64,000 nucleotides of DNA from Planctomycetaceae bacterium (GCA_017795105.1 CP051247.1:4310001-4374000); one strand, 5' to 3'; positions 1 to 9,937 are shown, counted from the first letter of the stretch. Notes: generated by a model not told the origin, from the letters alone. Made by a program: numbers and translations.

Positions 1-2
1 TC

Positions 3-1013
3 GCCAGCCGGCTGAGCTACTTCCTCTGGAACAGCATTCCAGATGAGACCCTGCTCAAACTGGCTGAGCAGAAAAAGCTGTCGCAGCCTGAGATTCTGAA
101 TCAGCAGGTCGACCGGATGCTGGCCGATCGTCGGGGGCAGAATTTTGTTCGCGATTTCACGGCCGACTGGCTCGACCTGAGTCAGATCGATTTCACCCAG
201 CCGGACCGCCGCCTGTATCCGAAGTTTGATGTGATCGTGCAGCAGTCGATGGTCGAAGAAACCGTCGCGTTCGTGCAGAACATGCTCGATAAGAATCTGT
301 CGGTGAAACATCTGATTGATTCGGACCATACATATCTGAACGATCGACTGGCCCGGTTCTACGAGATCAAACGTGATCTTGGTGACGAACTAGTTCCGGT
401 CAGCCTCAAGGAGGAGGAAAATCGGGGCGGTCTGATTACTCAGGGGGCCATTTTGAAGGTGACTGCCAATGGGACGACGACCTCGCCGGTCGTTCGTGGA
501 GTGTGGATTTCAGAACGCATCCTCGGGATTCCGGTTCCTCCGGTCCCGGCTGGGATTCCTGCGATTGAACCCGATATTCGTGGAGCGACCACGATTCGTG
601 AAATGCTGGAGAAACATAAGTCGGATGACAGTTGCGCCAGCTGCCACGTGAAGATCGATCCCCCCGGTTTCGCACTTGAAAACTACGATCCGGCTGGACA
701 ATGGCGGGATGCGTATCCGAAAGCAAATAAAGGCAAACGCGTTCCCGGCACTCCGGTCAATTCTGGAGACATGCTGCCGGATGGACGTCCTTTCAAGGAC
801 TTGAGCGAATTCCAGAAGCTGGTTTCCTCCGATCCGGAACAACTGGCGGAGAATGTCGCCGAGAAGTTCATTACCTGTGGAACGGGAGCCGCAATCGACT
901 TTGTCGATCGCGATGAAATCGAAGCCATCGTCGCCAGCACCGAAGAGGACAACTACGGCTTGCGATCGATCCTGAAAGCCTCGGTCACCAGCTCTCTGTT
1001 CCTGACCAAGTAA
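3..1013 (+). CDS. DUF1592/DUF1588/DUF1585 cytochrome-type protein (3' part)
   Basis: The reading frame is open from the left edge of the window, so only the C-terminal part of a larger planctomycete protein is present. The first visible residues (SRLSYFLWNSIPDETLL) belong to the DUF1592 region. A DUF1588 region follows, with the segment DDSCASCHVKIDPPGFALENYDPAG, whose CASCH is a CxxCH haem c or metal-binding motif. The end of the protein matches DUF1585. In planctomycetes such proteins are exported and are nearly always encoded just upstream of a DUF1552 protein, as here (54 bp gap). Their biochemical role is not established; they are usually regarded as part of the exported redox or degradation repertoire. 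The family assignment is secure. The start lies outside the window. Confidence 0.93.
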   Translation, partial: ASRLSYFLWNSIPDETLLKLAEQKKLSQPEILNQQVDRMLADRRGQNFVRDFTADWLDLSQIDFTQPDRRLYPKFDVIVQQSMVEETVAFVQNMLDKNLSVKHLIDSDHTYLNDRLARFYEIKRDLGDELVPVSLKEEENRGGLITQGAILKVTANGTTTSPVVRGVWISERILGIPVPPVPAGIPAIEPDIRGATTIREMLEKHKSDDSCASCHVKIDPPGFALENYDPAGQWRDAYPKANKGKRVPGTPVNSGDMLPDGRPFKDLSEFQKLVSSDPEQLAENVAEKFITCGTGAAIDFVDRDEIEAIVASTEEDNYGLRSILKASVTSSLFLTK

Positions 1014-1067
1014 ATCCAACAAACAGTTCGCTGTTTTTCATACAACTTCAACAACGAGGACAACAAC

Positions 1068-2363
1068 ATGAGTCACTCAGTCAATTTTGCCCGAGGAAGC
1101 CATCTCAGCCGTCGTGCCGTGCTCCGCGGAGCCGGCGTGACCATGGCATTGCCCTGGATGACGGCGATGGATCGCGTCTTCGCTCGCGAAACCAAACCGG
1201 CTCAACCCAAGCGATTCGTCGCCATGACGCTCGGCCTGGGCCTGCTCGGGGAGAACCTGAATCCGACGGAATCGGGTCGCGGCTACGAGCTCAGTCCGTA
1301 TCTGAAGCCGCTGTCTCATCTGCGGGATCGATTCACCGTGGTTTCCGGAAGCTCTCATCCGGAAGTCTTCGGCGGTCACCGTGCCGAAGCCAGTATTCTG
1401 ACAGCCAACCCAGCGGGAGCTTCGGGCAAAGCTCGGAATACCGTTTCGGTCGATCAGTACATGGCCAAATACCTGGGGATGGAAACCCGCTTTCCATCTC
1501 TGGTGCTGAGCAGCAACGGAAGCGAAAGCCCGTCATACACCGAGGGCGGAGCGATGATTCCGGCCGAGAACTCGCCTTCGGCCTTGTTCCGTCAGCTGTT
1601 CATTAACGATTCCGAAACGGATCGGAAACAGAAGGCCGCCCGTGCTCAGCAGGGACAGAGCATCATGGATCTGGTTGCAGAAGATACGAAACGCCTGAGC
1701 CGCAAGCTCGGAGCGGGCGATCGTCAGCGGCTCGATTCGTACCTGACGAGCGTGCGTGACCTCGAGAACCGTCTGGCCGAATCGGAAGCCTGGGCCAATC
1801 GTCCGAAGCCGGAAGTCGACATGCCGATTCCCAAGGACATTGGCAACCGGAACGACTTCATCGGCCGTCAGCGACTGATGAACGACATGATCCGCCTGGC
1901 CGTCCAGACCGATTCGACTCGCTTCATCACCTATCATCTCGGGGGATCGGGCGGCGTTGTGCCACTCGAAGGCGTTGAAGAGGGTTACCACTCTCTGAGC
2001 CACCACGGTCTCGATGAAGACAAGCTGGCTCAGCTGCACCTTGTCGAAGCGGAGATTATCCGAGCCTGGGGCGATTTCCTCGATGCTCTGAACTCGGTCG
2101 AAGAACAGGGGCAGACCCTGCTCGACCAGACGACCGTCTTCCTGACCAGTAACCTGGGGAACGCGTCGAACCACAGCAACCGAAACATGCCGGTGCTTCT
2201 CGCGGGTGGTCAGTTTAATCACGGGCAGCACCTGGCGTTCGACCAGAAGAACAACTATCCGCTGCCGAATCTGTATGTCAGCGTGCTGCAGCAGATGGGA
2301 CTTCCGGTCGATCAGTTCATGACGAGTACGGGAACGATGACCGGTCTCGACTTCCGCAGCTAG
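1068..2363 (+). CDS. DUF1552 domain protein, Tat-exported
   Basis: This 431-residue protein starts with a twin-arginine type leader (residues about 13-35, with SRRAVLRGAG followed by a hydrophobic stretch and ending near VFA), so it is probably exported folded. The remainder matches the DUF1552 family, which in planctomycetes is encoded directly downstream of DUF1592-type cytochrome genes. The catalytic role is unknown. A purine-rich GAGGA lies about eight bases before the ATG. The two genes probably form one transcript ending at the strong terminator at 2396-2438. Family and pairing are seen directly; a joint function with the preceding protein is inferred from their conserved adjacency. Confidence 0.93.
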   Translation: MSHSVNFARGSHLSRRAVLRGAGVTMALPWMTAMDRVFARETKPAQPKRFVAMTLGLGLLGENLNPTESGRGYELSPYLKPLSHLRDRFTVVSGSSHPEVFGGHRAEASILTANPAGASGKARNTVSVDQYMAKYLGMETRFPSLVLSSNGSESPSYTEGGAMIPAENSPSALFRQLFINDSETDRKQKAARAQQGQSIMDLVAEDTKRLSRKLGAGDRQRLDSYLTSVRDLENRLAESEAWANRPKPEVDMPIPKDIGNRNDFIGRQRLMNDMIRLAVQTDSTRFITYHLGGSGGVVPLEGVEEGYHSLSHHGLDEDKLAQLHLVEAEIIRAWGDFLDALNSVEEQGQTLLDQTTVFLTSNLGNASNHSNRNMPVLLAGGQFNHGQHLAFDQKNNYPLPNLYVSVLQQMGLPVDQFMTSTGTMTGLDFRS

Positions 2364-2395
2364 GCGTTTTTTTACTGGCGGAATCGCTTTAACAT

Positions 2396-2438
2396 GGCGA
2401 TGCAACAGGCTTTAGTGCTGTTGCATCGCCGTTTTTTT
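2396..2438 (+). terminator. Rho-independent terminator after DUF1552 gene
   Basis: A perfect 13-bp stem (GGCGATGCAACAG at 2396-2408 against 2418-2430) with a 9-base loop is followed by G and seven T residues. It lies 33 bp after the DUF1552 stop codon and is one of the best terminators in the window. Confidence 0.93.
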
Positions 2439-2729
2439 GTGAGGAACGTGGCTGCCCACAATTCCTGCGGCCTTCATAAACGGTTCATCGCCCGCTTTGC
2501 GTTCGCACTCCGTTCTCTGTATAACTTGTGCTCGACTTCCCGTCGCCAGCGAACCATTTGGGGGACTTTCGACTGCTTCCGCAGGCGGTCCAACAGAGAC
2601 GGTTCGCTCATTTCAGGCGGGTGCGCGGATCCTGCGATTGTGCACACGAAGTGCTCTTGCGTGCTGCCGGGACCGCTGAATCTCACCATTTAACGAAGAG
2701 TTGTCACGTCGAATAAGGTTCGGACCATC
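2439..2729. other. Gene-free leader upstream of transketolase gene
   Basis: Together with the terminator this fills the 366-bp gap between the DUF1552 and transketolase genes. The small open frames here have no recognisable family or ribosome binding site. It presumably holds the promoter of the transketolase gene, but I could not identify convincing -35 and -10 boxes. Confidence 0.4.
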
Positions 2730-4649
2730 ATGAGTGCAGAAAAGTTTCCGTTCGATTTCAGTGAATTCAAGCCCTTGCCGCTCGATCCGACGGCCACCGA
2801 GCTGACGGCTGATCAGAAAAAGACACTGGAAGCGAACATTCAGTTCTGCCGCGACGTCATCGTCTTCTTCACCGCGGTTGCCGACGGCAAAGGGCTCGGC
2901 GGACACACCGGTGGACCTTACGATATCGTGCCGGAAGCGATGATCGCCTACGGGTTCATGCTCAACGCTCAGCAGGGTGGGTCTCATCCCGTGCTGCCTA
3001 TCTTCTTCGATGAAGCCGGTCACCGCGTGGCTCTGCAGTACCTGATGGCCGTGATTGAAGGCAATCTGCCGGCTGAGAAACTGCTCCACTACCGGGAATT
3101 CAACGAACATCTGCCGGGGCACCCGGAACGCGATTTCACGCCGGGCGTGAAGTTCTCCTCCGGTCGTCTGGGACACATGTGGCCGTACGTAAACGGCGTG
3201 GCTCTGGCCAACCCGGATGCCGCCGTGTTTATGTTCGGCTCCGACGGTTCGCAGATGGAAGGTAACGACGCCGAGGCCGCCCGTCTCGCTGTTGCCCGCA
3301 ACATCAACGTTAAGCTCGTGATCGACGACAACGACGTGACGATTGCCGGCTTCCCTTCCGATTACCTCCGTGGATTCGATGTCGCCAAGACTCTCGAAGG
3401 GCACGGCCTGACGACGAACACCGGCGAAGGCGAGAACCTCGAAGAGCTCTACACCCGCATGTGTACCGCGGTCACCACCGACGGCCCGATCGCTCTGATC
3501 AACAATCGTAAGATGTGCGTCGGCATCGAAGGACTCGAAGGTTCCAATCACGGTCACGACGTGATCAAGATCAAGACGGCGATCGAGCATCTGAAGAAGC
3601 GTGATCGTGCAGACGCCGTGAAGTATCTCGAGTCGGTCGAGAAGCTCCCGGGTGGCCCGTCGTATCAGGGTTCCGAAGGAGCCGGCAAGAACCGGGCTCT
3701 GTTCGGCAAGTACATGAACGAGATCCTCGACAGCATGGCTGAAGAGGAGCGCCTTCGCACGGTTCGCGTATTCGACTGCGACCTGGAAGGATCCTGCGGT
3801 CTGGACAGCATCCGCAAGGAGCATCCGGAGATCTTCGTTCGCGGCGGGATCATGGAACGCGGCAACTACTCAGCCGCAGCCGGCTTCGGTTACGAAGAAG
3901 GCAAGCAGGGGGTCTACGCGACCTTCTCGGCGTTCCTTGAGATGATCGTTTCCGAAATCACGATGGCTCGGCTGAACAAGTCGAACGTGCTGGCCCATTT
4001 CTCGCACTCCGGTTGCGATGATATGGCCGACAACACCTGTCACTTCGGGATCAACAGTTTCTTCGCTCACAACGGCCTGCCGGAAGATGGTCACGACAAC
4101 ACGGGGCTCTACTTCCCGGCTGACCAGCATCAGTTTAAGGCCTGTCTGAACAAGATCTTCAAAGATCCGGGACTGCGGTTCATCTTCTCGACCCGCTCGG
4201 CTGTGCCCGACATTCTCGACGACAACGGCAACCGTTTCTACGGCGACGACTACAAGTTCGAGACCGGCAAGGATGAAGTCATCCGCGAAGGTTCGGCTGG
4301 CTACATCGTCAGCTTCGGCGAGACGCTCTACCGGGCTCTCGATGCCGTGATCACTCTGAAGAAGGATGGCCTCGATGTCGGTCTGATCAACAAGCCGACG
4401 CTGAACATCTACGACAAGGAAATGATGGCCAAGCTCGCCAAGGCGAAATTCATCCTTGTCGCCGAAGGCTTCAATGTGAACACTGGACTGGGAATTCGCT
4501 TCGGCTCGGAACTGCTGAAGTTCGGCTTCCAGGGCAAATACAACCACATCGGCACGCACAAGGAAGGATCCGGCGGTCTGTGGCAACAGATGGGCTATCA
4601 GGGGCTCGATCCGCAAGGAATCGCCGCTGCAGTCCGCGAGCTCGCCTGA
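2730..4649 (+). CDS. Transketolase family protein
   Basis: This 639-residue protein is close to normal transketolase length. The N-terminal thiamine-diphosphate domain contains FGSDGSQMEGNDAEAA followed by NVKLVIDDNDVTIAG (about residues 168-210), the diphosphate and Mg-binding motif of the family. The pyrimidine-binding domain (about 320-500) and the C-terminal domain follow. The expected role is cytoplasmic transfer of two-carbon units from ketoses to aldoses in the pentose phosphate pathway. Several loops differ from E. coli TktA, so this may be a planctomycete subfamily with its own substrate preference. It stands alone between two terminators, which suggests a single-gene transcript. The family is sure; the exact substrate is not. 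Confidence 0.9.
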   Translation: MSAEKFPFDFSEFKPLPLDPTATELTADQKKTLEANIQFCRDVIVFFTAVADGKGLGGHTGGPYDIVPEAMIAYGFMLNAQQGGSHPVLPIFFDEAGHRVALQYLMAVIEGNLPAEKLLHYREFNEHLPGHPERDFTPGVKFSSGRLGHMWPYVNGVALANPDAAVFMFGSDGSQMEGNDAEAARLAVARNINVKLVIDDNDVTIAGFPSDYLRGFDVAKTLEGHGLTTNTGEGENLEELYTRMCTAVTTDGPIALINNRKMCVGIEGLEGSNHGHDVIKIKTAIEHLKKRDRADAVKYLESVEKLPGGPSYQGSEGAGKNRALFGKYMNEILDSMAEEERLRTVRVFDCDLEGSCGLDSIRKEHPEIFVRGGIMERGNYSAAAGFGYEEGKQGVYATFSAFLEMIVSEITMARLNKSNVLAHFSHSGCDDMADNTCHFGINSFFAHNGLPEDGHDNTGLYFPADQHQFKACLNKIFKDPGLRFIFSTRSAVPDILDDNGNRFYGDDYKFETGKDEVIREGSAGYIVSFGETLYRALDAVITLKKDGLDVGLINKPTLNIYDKEMMAKLAKAKFILVAEGFNVNTGLGIRFGSELLKFGFQGKYNHIGTHKEGSGGLWQQMGYQGLDPQGIAAAVRELA

Positions 4650-4660
4650 ATGGAATAAAC

Positions 4661-4703
4661 GTGGCCTTCCCCGAATCAATGTCGGGAGAAGGCCACCTGT
4701 TTA
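4661..4703 (+). terminator. Terminator-like hairpin after transketolase gene
   Basis: GTGGCCTTC at 4661-4669 pairs with GAAGGCCAC at 4688-4696, with an inner CCGA/TCGG pairing. The hairpin begins 12 bp after the stop codon. The following tract (CTGTTTACTT) is only moderately T-rich, so termination efficiency is uncertain. Confidence 0.7.
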
Positions 4704-4736
4704 CTTCCGGCGACCTTTCCCGTTCGGGGTTCAGAT

Positions 4737-7007
4737 ATGTCGATGCAGCCTCGCTTGATTTCCAGTTTCCGGTCGGGTCTCCGTCCGGCACTCTCGCTCG
4801 TTGTCACGCTGCTCATACTGTTTTCAAGCGGGATGGCACTTGCTGCGGCTCCCTCTGCGGTTACCGCCCGAGTCGGGCTGGAGAACACGTACAAGATCGG
4901 CTGCTGGACCGAGGTGCAGATCGAAGCTTCGCTGACGGCCGGGGTGAGCTATCAGGCGGAAGTGTCGGTACTCGACGCAGATGGCAATCACGCGTGGTTC
5001 GTCGATGATCCCGTCACCGTTGATGAAGCTGGTCAGTTTCAGACCACGGTTCCGGTTCTGGTTTCACGCCAGGGCAGCGGCTTCGAGATTCGAATCTTTG
5101 AACTCGATGGCGATCGCAGAAAGGGAACGCTGGCTGCGCAGTCTCGACTTTCGACGTCTGAGCTGACGGCACTCACGCAGGCCGAGCCCTGGCTTGTTGC
5201 AGTCGGTCGTGTCGACAACGTCGAGATCACCAGCGAGTTCGTTTCGCAGTTGCAGGTGACGACGGTTGAAGGCATTGATGTTCTGCCGGAGAACGCGCTG
5301 AGCCTTTCCGGTGTCGACGTCATTGTCTACGGAGTGACCGGCAACGAACGCCCTGCTCTGCAGCGATTGAAAGGCTGGGTCAACGCCGGTGGGCATCTGG
5401 TTGCTTTCCCGAATGTCCCGGCCGAAGAGTTTCTGGCAACGCCGTTCGCGGCGATGATTCCGGCGACATTCGATCAGACGGCCCAGATTCGCGACCTCAG
5501 TCGACTGGAAAGCTTCGTGGGGGAAGCGAGCCGTTTGCGTGTAAACCGAACGCTTAACATTCCCCGGTTGATCAACTTTCCCGGCGAGACACTGGTCGGG
5601 GGATTGACTGGAGCCCTGGCGGCCCGCATGCCGTGGGGGCTGGGCACGTTGACCTTCTGCACGCTGAATCTGAACGAGGATGTCCTGCAGGACTGGGAAG
5701 CGTTGCCGCAGTTGTTTCGCGTGCTGGCCGACTTCCCGGCTTACGACGATCGCGATTCTTCGACTTCCACCAACCTGCTCACACAAGCCGGCTTAAGCGA
5801 TTTCAAGACTCAGTGGGACGCCGGGCTTTCTGATTTCGGCCTGGTGACGCCGAGCGTGTGGATCCCGCTCAGCCTGTTGCTGGCTGCGGCTCTGCTGGTC
5901 GGCCCCGTCGACTACTTTGTCGTGCGTCATGTTCTGAACAAGCCCTGGCTGACCTGGATCACCCTGCCGGTGCTGGTCGTGGTTACCGTTGGCTGGGGGA
6001 TTTACTCGGCTGCTCAACAGAAGATTCCGTTGAGCGGGAGTGCGGGGAATCAAGGTCGGGCGGCTCTGGTGAATCAGGCTCTGGTCACCGACTACGCCGG
6101 CGATACCCGAACCGAGCGCTACCGCCGCTTCGTGAAGATTCTGGTACCGGAAACCGGGCGGTTCGACGTCTCGACCTCGCTCCAGCTTCCTTTCGCCACC
6201 GGCACGCCCCCGCAGCAGACAGCTCCTTCGTCGGTCCCGGAATCAACATTCCGTGGGTACTATCGGGCTTCGGGAACACATCTCGATCAGACCAGTTACG
6301 AAGTTCACCCTCTCGAAGGAAACGTGAACGGGGTGCCCATTCATGAACGGTCCACGCTGCTGCTCGAAACTTCGGGGATCTCAACTCCGGTTGATGCCGA
6401 TGCCGAGTCTCCTTTTGCGATTTCATCCGATCTGTCAGGCACGGTGAGCAGTCAGCTGAAAGGGACGCTGTCGCATTCGCTGGACGGAGACATTACCAAC
6501 TGGCTGCTTGCCTACGACAAGCTGGTCTTTTTCGTGAACGACGACCATCCGCTGGCCACGCTTTCGCCGGGCGAGGTTCTCGAGCTTCCCGGCTCCGCGA
6601 TCCTGCAGCGTGAGTTGACGGCATTCCTGACCGGGACGACCAAGTCGATGGTGAAACGGAAGTCGGGCGTCGGTGAGGACCTGATTATCCGGCGGCGTGA
6701 CTACGATCCGTTTTCCCGCGATCTGGAATACATCCTCTCGCTGATGACGTTCTATGAGATCGTCGGCGGCGAAGAGTACACGAAGCTGAGCAATATCGAA
6801 CTGACCGACTGGGACCTTTCTGAGTCGATCGCTCTGAAGCGGGCGGTCTTCATCGGAAAAATGACGGGCGAGCGTCCGCAACCAAATGTCGAGGGCGAAA
6901 CGGTCATCACGAATTCCGACGTCTCGTTTGTGCGGTTCGTGCTGCCGGTTTCGCAAAGCGGTCAGGCTCTCGACCGCCTGCCAGAATATGACAAGAACGG
7001 CAACTGA
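4737..7007 (+). CDS. Exported membrane-anchored protein of unknown function
   Basis: A 756-residue protein with an N-terminal signal peptide (hydrophobic core about residues 18-37, cleavage near ALA). A large extracytoplasmic part follows, then two transmembrane segments at about 372-395 and 403-425, then a second large domain of about 320 residues. I do not recognise a named family. The layout recalls the substrate-binding accessory proteins (GldG-like) found next to ABC-2 type ATPase genes. An ABC ATPase gene does follow 69 bp downstream on the same strand, so a joint role in export or cell-envelope assembly is possible. That link is inference from adjacency only. Confidence 0.7.
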   Translation: MSMQPRLISSFRSGLRPALSLVVTLLILFSSGMALAAAPSAVTARVGLENTYKIGCWTEVQIEASLTAGVSYQAEVSVLDADGNHAWFVDDPVTVDEAGQFQTTVPVLVSRQGSGFEIRIFELDGDRRKGTLAAQSRLSTSELTALTQAEPWLVAVGRVDNVEITSEFVSQLQVTTVEGIDVLPENALSLSGVDVIVYGVTGNERPALQRLKGWVNAGGHLVAFPNVPAEEFLATPFAAMIPATFDQTAQIRDLSRLESFVGEASRLRVNRTLNIPRLINFPGETLVGGLTGALAARMPWGLGTLTFCTLNLNEDVLQDWEALPQLFRVLADFPAYDDRDSSTSTNLLTQAGLSDFKTQWDAGLSDFGLVTPSVWIPLSLLLAAALLVGPVDYFVVRHVLNKPWLTWITLPVLVVVTVGWGIYSAAQQKIPLSGSAGNQGRAALVNQALVTDYAGDTRTERYRRFVKILVPETGRFDVSTSLQLPFATGTPPQQTAPSSVPESTFRGYYRASGTHLDQTSYEVHPLEGNVNGVPIHERSTLLLETSGISTPVDADAESPFAISSDLSGTVSSQLKGTLSHSLDGDITNWLLAYDKLVFFVNDDHPLATLSPGEVLELPGSAILQRELTAFLTGTTKSMVKRKSGVGEDLIIRRRDYDPFSRDLEYILSLMTFYEIVGGEEYTKLSNIELTDWDLSESIALKRAVFIGKMTGERPQPNVEGETVITNSDVSFVRFVLPVSQSGQALDRLPEYDKNGN

Positions 7008-7076
7008 AACTGAGGCAGCTTCGCTTCAAAGAAACAACACATCCGGGCGGCTCAAACTTCTTGTGGATCTGCGACT

Positions 7077-8003
7077 GTGATCGAAACCATCAAATTGACC
7101 AAGAAATACGGCGATCTGATTGCCGTGAACGAGATCAGCCTGAAGCTGACTGAGGGCGACGTCTTCGGCTTCATCGGTCCCAACGGATCCGGCAAGACGA
7201 CGACGATGCGGATGATTGCGACGCTGCTGCAGCCGGACTACGGCGAAGCCTATGTTTGTGGCCGCTCGATCTACACGCACGCTGAAGAGATCCGACGACT
7301 CGTCGGCTTCATGCCCGATTTCTTCGGTGTCTACGATGACATGACGGTTCTGGAGTATCTTGAGTTCTTCGCGGCGACCTACCGGATCAACGGTCCGAAT
7401 CGCCGCAAGATCTGCGAAGAGAAGCTCGAACTGGTCGACATGTCCTTCAAGCGCGATGCCATGGTCAGTCAGCTTTCCCGTGGGCAGACACAGCGTATTG
7501 GACTGGCCCGCGTTATGCTGCACGATCCGCAGGTGCTGCTGCTTGATGAGCCGGCCAGTGGTCTCGACCCCCGGGCCCGCATCGAGATCCGGAATCTGCT
7601 TCGCAGACTCGGAGCGATGAATAAAACCGTCATCGTGTCCAGCCACATTCTTCCGGAACTGGCTGATGTCTGTACTCGTGTTGGCATGATCGAAAAGGGC
7701 GAGTTGATCGTCGACGGGCATGTGAGCGAGGTGATGCAGAAAGCGCGGCAGGCGATCGTTCTGCATATCCGCGTGACTGAAAACACCGATGGAGCCGCGA
7801 AAATTCTCGAACAGTGCGACGAGGTTGATCACGTCAGTATCGAGAAAGAAACGATCCTGGCCCGGCTGAAACCAGGGACGATGGATTACTCGAATCTGCC
7901 GATGGCTCTGTTCGAAGCGGGTTATCGCCTGACACTGTTCCGTGAAGAAGAGGTCAACCTCGAAACGGCGTTCATGGAACTGACCAAGGGCAAGCAGCAG
8001 TAG
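7077..8003 (+). CDS. ABC transporter ATP-binding protein (ABC-2 type)
   Basis: A 308-residue ATPase with all core motifs: Walker A GPNGSGKTT at residues 34-42, signature LSRGQTQRIG, Walker B VLLLDEPASGLDP, and a switch histidine in VSSHILPE. The C-terminal 80 residues match the extension of CcmA/NatA-like exporters. It would hydrolyse ATP at the inner membrane to drive a separate permease. No permease gene is adjacent: an SDR follows, and a two-TM exported protein precedes. The start is GTG at 7077, supported by the leader MIETIKLTKKYG typical of the family. The substrate is unknown. Confidence 0.93.
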   Translation: MIETIKLTKKYGDLIAVNEISLKLTEGDVFGFIGPNGSGKTTTMRMIATLLQPDYGEAYVCGRSIYTHAEEIRRLVGFMPDFFGVYDDMTVLEYLEFFAATYRINGPNRRKICEEKLELVDMSFKRDAMVSQLSRGQTQRIGLARVMLHDPQVLLLDEPASGLDPRARIEIRNLLRRLGAMNKTVIVSSHILPELADVCTRVGMIEKGELIVDGHVSEVMQKARQAIVLHIRVTENTDGAAKILEQCDEVDHVSIEKETILARLKPGTMDYSNLPMALFEAGYRLTLFREEEVNLETAFMELTKGKQQ

Positions 8004-8051
8004 ACTCTCAGCCTCATACGAGCAGACCTGCCAGTTACCCTCGGAGGAACG

Positions 8052-8867
8052 ATGCCGACATTCGACTTCAAAGATCGCTGGGCGCTGGTCACCGGAGCTT
8101 CAAGTGGAATTGGAGCCGAGTTCGCTCGTCAGCTCGCGGACCAGGGTTCGCATCTCATTCTCACCGCTCGTCGCGAATCGGCTCTGGCGACCCTGGCTGA
8201 AAAGCTGCGGGCAGAAGCGGGGGTGGAAGTTGTCGTCATCCCGGCGGACTTGTCGCAAGCAGACAGCGTGCCGAAGCTGCTTGAAGAGATTCGCGGTCGC
8301 GGTTTGACACTCGATATCGTGATCAACAATGCGGGTCTGGGGAGTGTAGCGGCTGCCGATCAGGCGGATCCGACCCGCATGCTGCAGATCGTTGATGTCA
8401 ACGTGAGAGCTCTCACCGAGCTGTGTTATTCCTGCCTGCCGGAAATGATGAGCCGCGGGTCGGGGCTGATTCTGAACGTCGCCTCGATTGTCAGTTTTCA
8501 GCCAGTCACGTTCATGGGCGTTTACGCTGCCTCGAAAGCGTACGTGCTGCATCTAAGCGAGGCCCTGGCCGAAGAAGCCGCTGACTCGGGCGTTCGGGTG
8601 ACGGCGCTTTGTCCGGGAACGACGAAGACCGAGTTCTTCGACTCGGCGGGAGCAGACGGCTGGATCGATCGCTGGGGCGGTCTCACACCGGAGTTCGTGG
8701 TGAAGACCGGACTGAATGCGGCTCGCCGAGGACGCCGCGTGTCTGTCCCCGCCGTTCGCTATAAGATCATGACGTTCCTGCCGCGTCTGATGCCGCGCCG
8801 ACTCATGCTGACCATCTCGCGGCGACTTTTTCAGTCGACAGTCAACGAGAAGCAGGCGCAGCGATAG
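8052..8867 (+). CDS. SDR family oxidoreductase
   Basis: A 271-residue short-chain dehydrogenase/reductase of the DltE/COG0300 type. The nucleotide-binding motif TGASSGIG is at residues 14-21, NNAG follows at about residue 95, and the catalytic pair lies in YAASK with an upstream serine. It is expected to be a cytoplasmic NAD(P)H-dependent oxidoreductase; the substrate cannot be read from the sequence. A good ribosome site (GGAGG) lies six bases before the ATG. It is 48 bp downstream of the ABC ATPase and may share its transcript. It converges on the small leftward gene at 8911-9369. Confidence 0.94.
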   Translation: MPTFDFKDRWALVTGASSGIGAEFARQLADQGSHLILTARRESALATLAEKLRAEAGVEVVVIPADLSQADSVPKLLEEIRGRGLTLDIVINNAGLGSVAAADQADPTRMLQIVDVNVRALTELCYSCLPEMMSRGSGLILNVASIVSFQPVTFMGVYAASKAYVLHLSEALAEEAADSGVRVTALCPGTTKTEFFDSAGADGWIDRWGGLTPEFVVKTGLNAARRGRRVSVPAVRYKIMTFLPRLMPRRLMLTISRRLFQSTVNEKQAQR

Positions 8868-8910
8868 CCGGCAGCCGTCGTGATTTGACCGGGCCTCTCA
8901 GGCGGATTTC

Positions 8911-9369
8911 TTAGTCGCCACCGCCGGTGTCCTGGAAGTAGGCATCCTGAAACAGCCGCTCTTCCCGGAGATTGTGGGACTGCAGGTGATCCATCCAGGT
9001 CGCCAGATCGCGTTTTAATTCGATCGCGTGGGCATGGAAAGACCCCGATTCCTGAAGCCGGTCGTAGAGCTCCTGCAGTTGTTCGCAGAGAGTCGTCTGT
9101 TCGACCTCAAGCCGGCGAACACTGGAGTCGGCCTCGGGGCATTCGAGCAGCAGCGAATTCATATATCCGCCACGGGAGCGGAGCGCGAATTCACGCGGAA
9201 CCGTACGGAGCAGGGCTTCGACGATCGCCGTCAGCCACCTGCGGGTTTCCTCGGTCGATTCTTCTTCGAGCACGTCTCGAAGATCTCCGAGAAGGATGTA
9301 CTCGAGATCGCTCAGTTGCTGCAGATTCAGCAGTTTGAGTCGCTCGAGGTCGGCACTATCGATCGCCAT
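8911..9369 (-). CDS. Conserved small protein of unknown function
   Basis: A 152-residue, mostly helical, acidic protein with no signal peptide. The start is well supported by GGGAGGT six to eleven bases upstream. The C-terminal segment (HAHAIELKRDLATWMDHLQSHNLREERLF) has histidines and HxxxE-type spacing faintly like the metal-binding helices of hemerythrin-like proteins, but the complete pattern is not there. I therefore do not assign a function. It appears to be a single gene converging on the SDR gene. Confidence 0.7.
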   Translation of the reverse strand: MAIDSADLERLKLLNLQQLSDLEYILLGDLRDVLEEESTEETRRWLTAIVEALLRTVPREFALRSRGGYMNSLLLECPEADSSVRRLEVEQTTLCEQLQELYDRLQESGSFHAHAIELKRDLATWMDHLQSHNLREERLFQDAYFQDTGGGD

Positions 9370-9937
9370 GCAACACCTCCCTTGCAGGCCGGTACGTCGG
9401 AAAGACCGCGACGCCAGGTCAGCTTCGCCCGCCGAATGTTTATTCTGCCCCCGTTCTCGGCTGCTGTCAAAGGGTTTTTTCCTGCCAAATATCAGGGCCC
9501 ATACCTCGGTTCGACTTCCCGGCGTTTTCGAGGAACTACGCGAGATCGCCCTTCGAAGAAATTGGGGTTTATCCGGATCTTTGGCTTAATCCTATTTTTC
9601 TGAATTTTCCTATTGTATCAGGTGGGAATGGTGATATTCTGCTACGGCTTTTCTCAGTATGTTGCGACATTGCATCATTCTGGGGGGCTCTGAACCGGGA
9701 TGCGGGCTCTTTGCCTGGATTCGGGGCTCAGCATGGGATCCCTGCTGCAGGTGGAACTCCGGGTCGGCCAAACCTGGCGCTCCAACAGGAAACGTTCTAC
9801 TCCTGGCGGCCTACTGACAGTCAGTCGACGGCGGTCGGTGTTCGCAAATGAACGGGCTCAACTCTGGGAGCTGCGGAATTCTTCGCTTCGCTCCACAAAC
9901 ACATCTCCATGTTCAGAAAAAAAGAGGAACCCTAACT
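9370..9937. other. 568-bp gene-free region between divergent genes
   Basis: This gap separates the leftward gene at 8911-9369 from the rightward pilin-like gene at 9938. It should hold promoters for both. Around 9590-9660 the composition turns A+T-rich, and TTGTAT (9614-9619) followed 16 bases later by TATTCT is a weak sigma-70-like candidate. The open frames here show no family signature. I see no repeats or RNA gene. Confidence 0.4.

Noticed and set aside
2613..3824. 403-residue open frame opposite the transketolase gene
   Set aside because: Shadow of a conserved enzyme gene; no recognisable protein family and no ribosome site.
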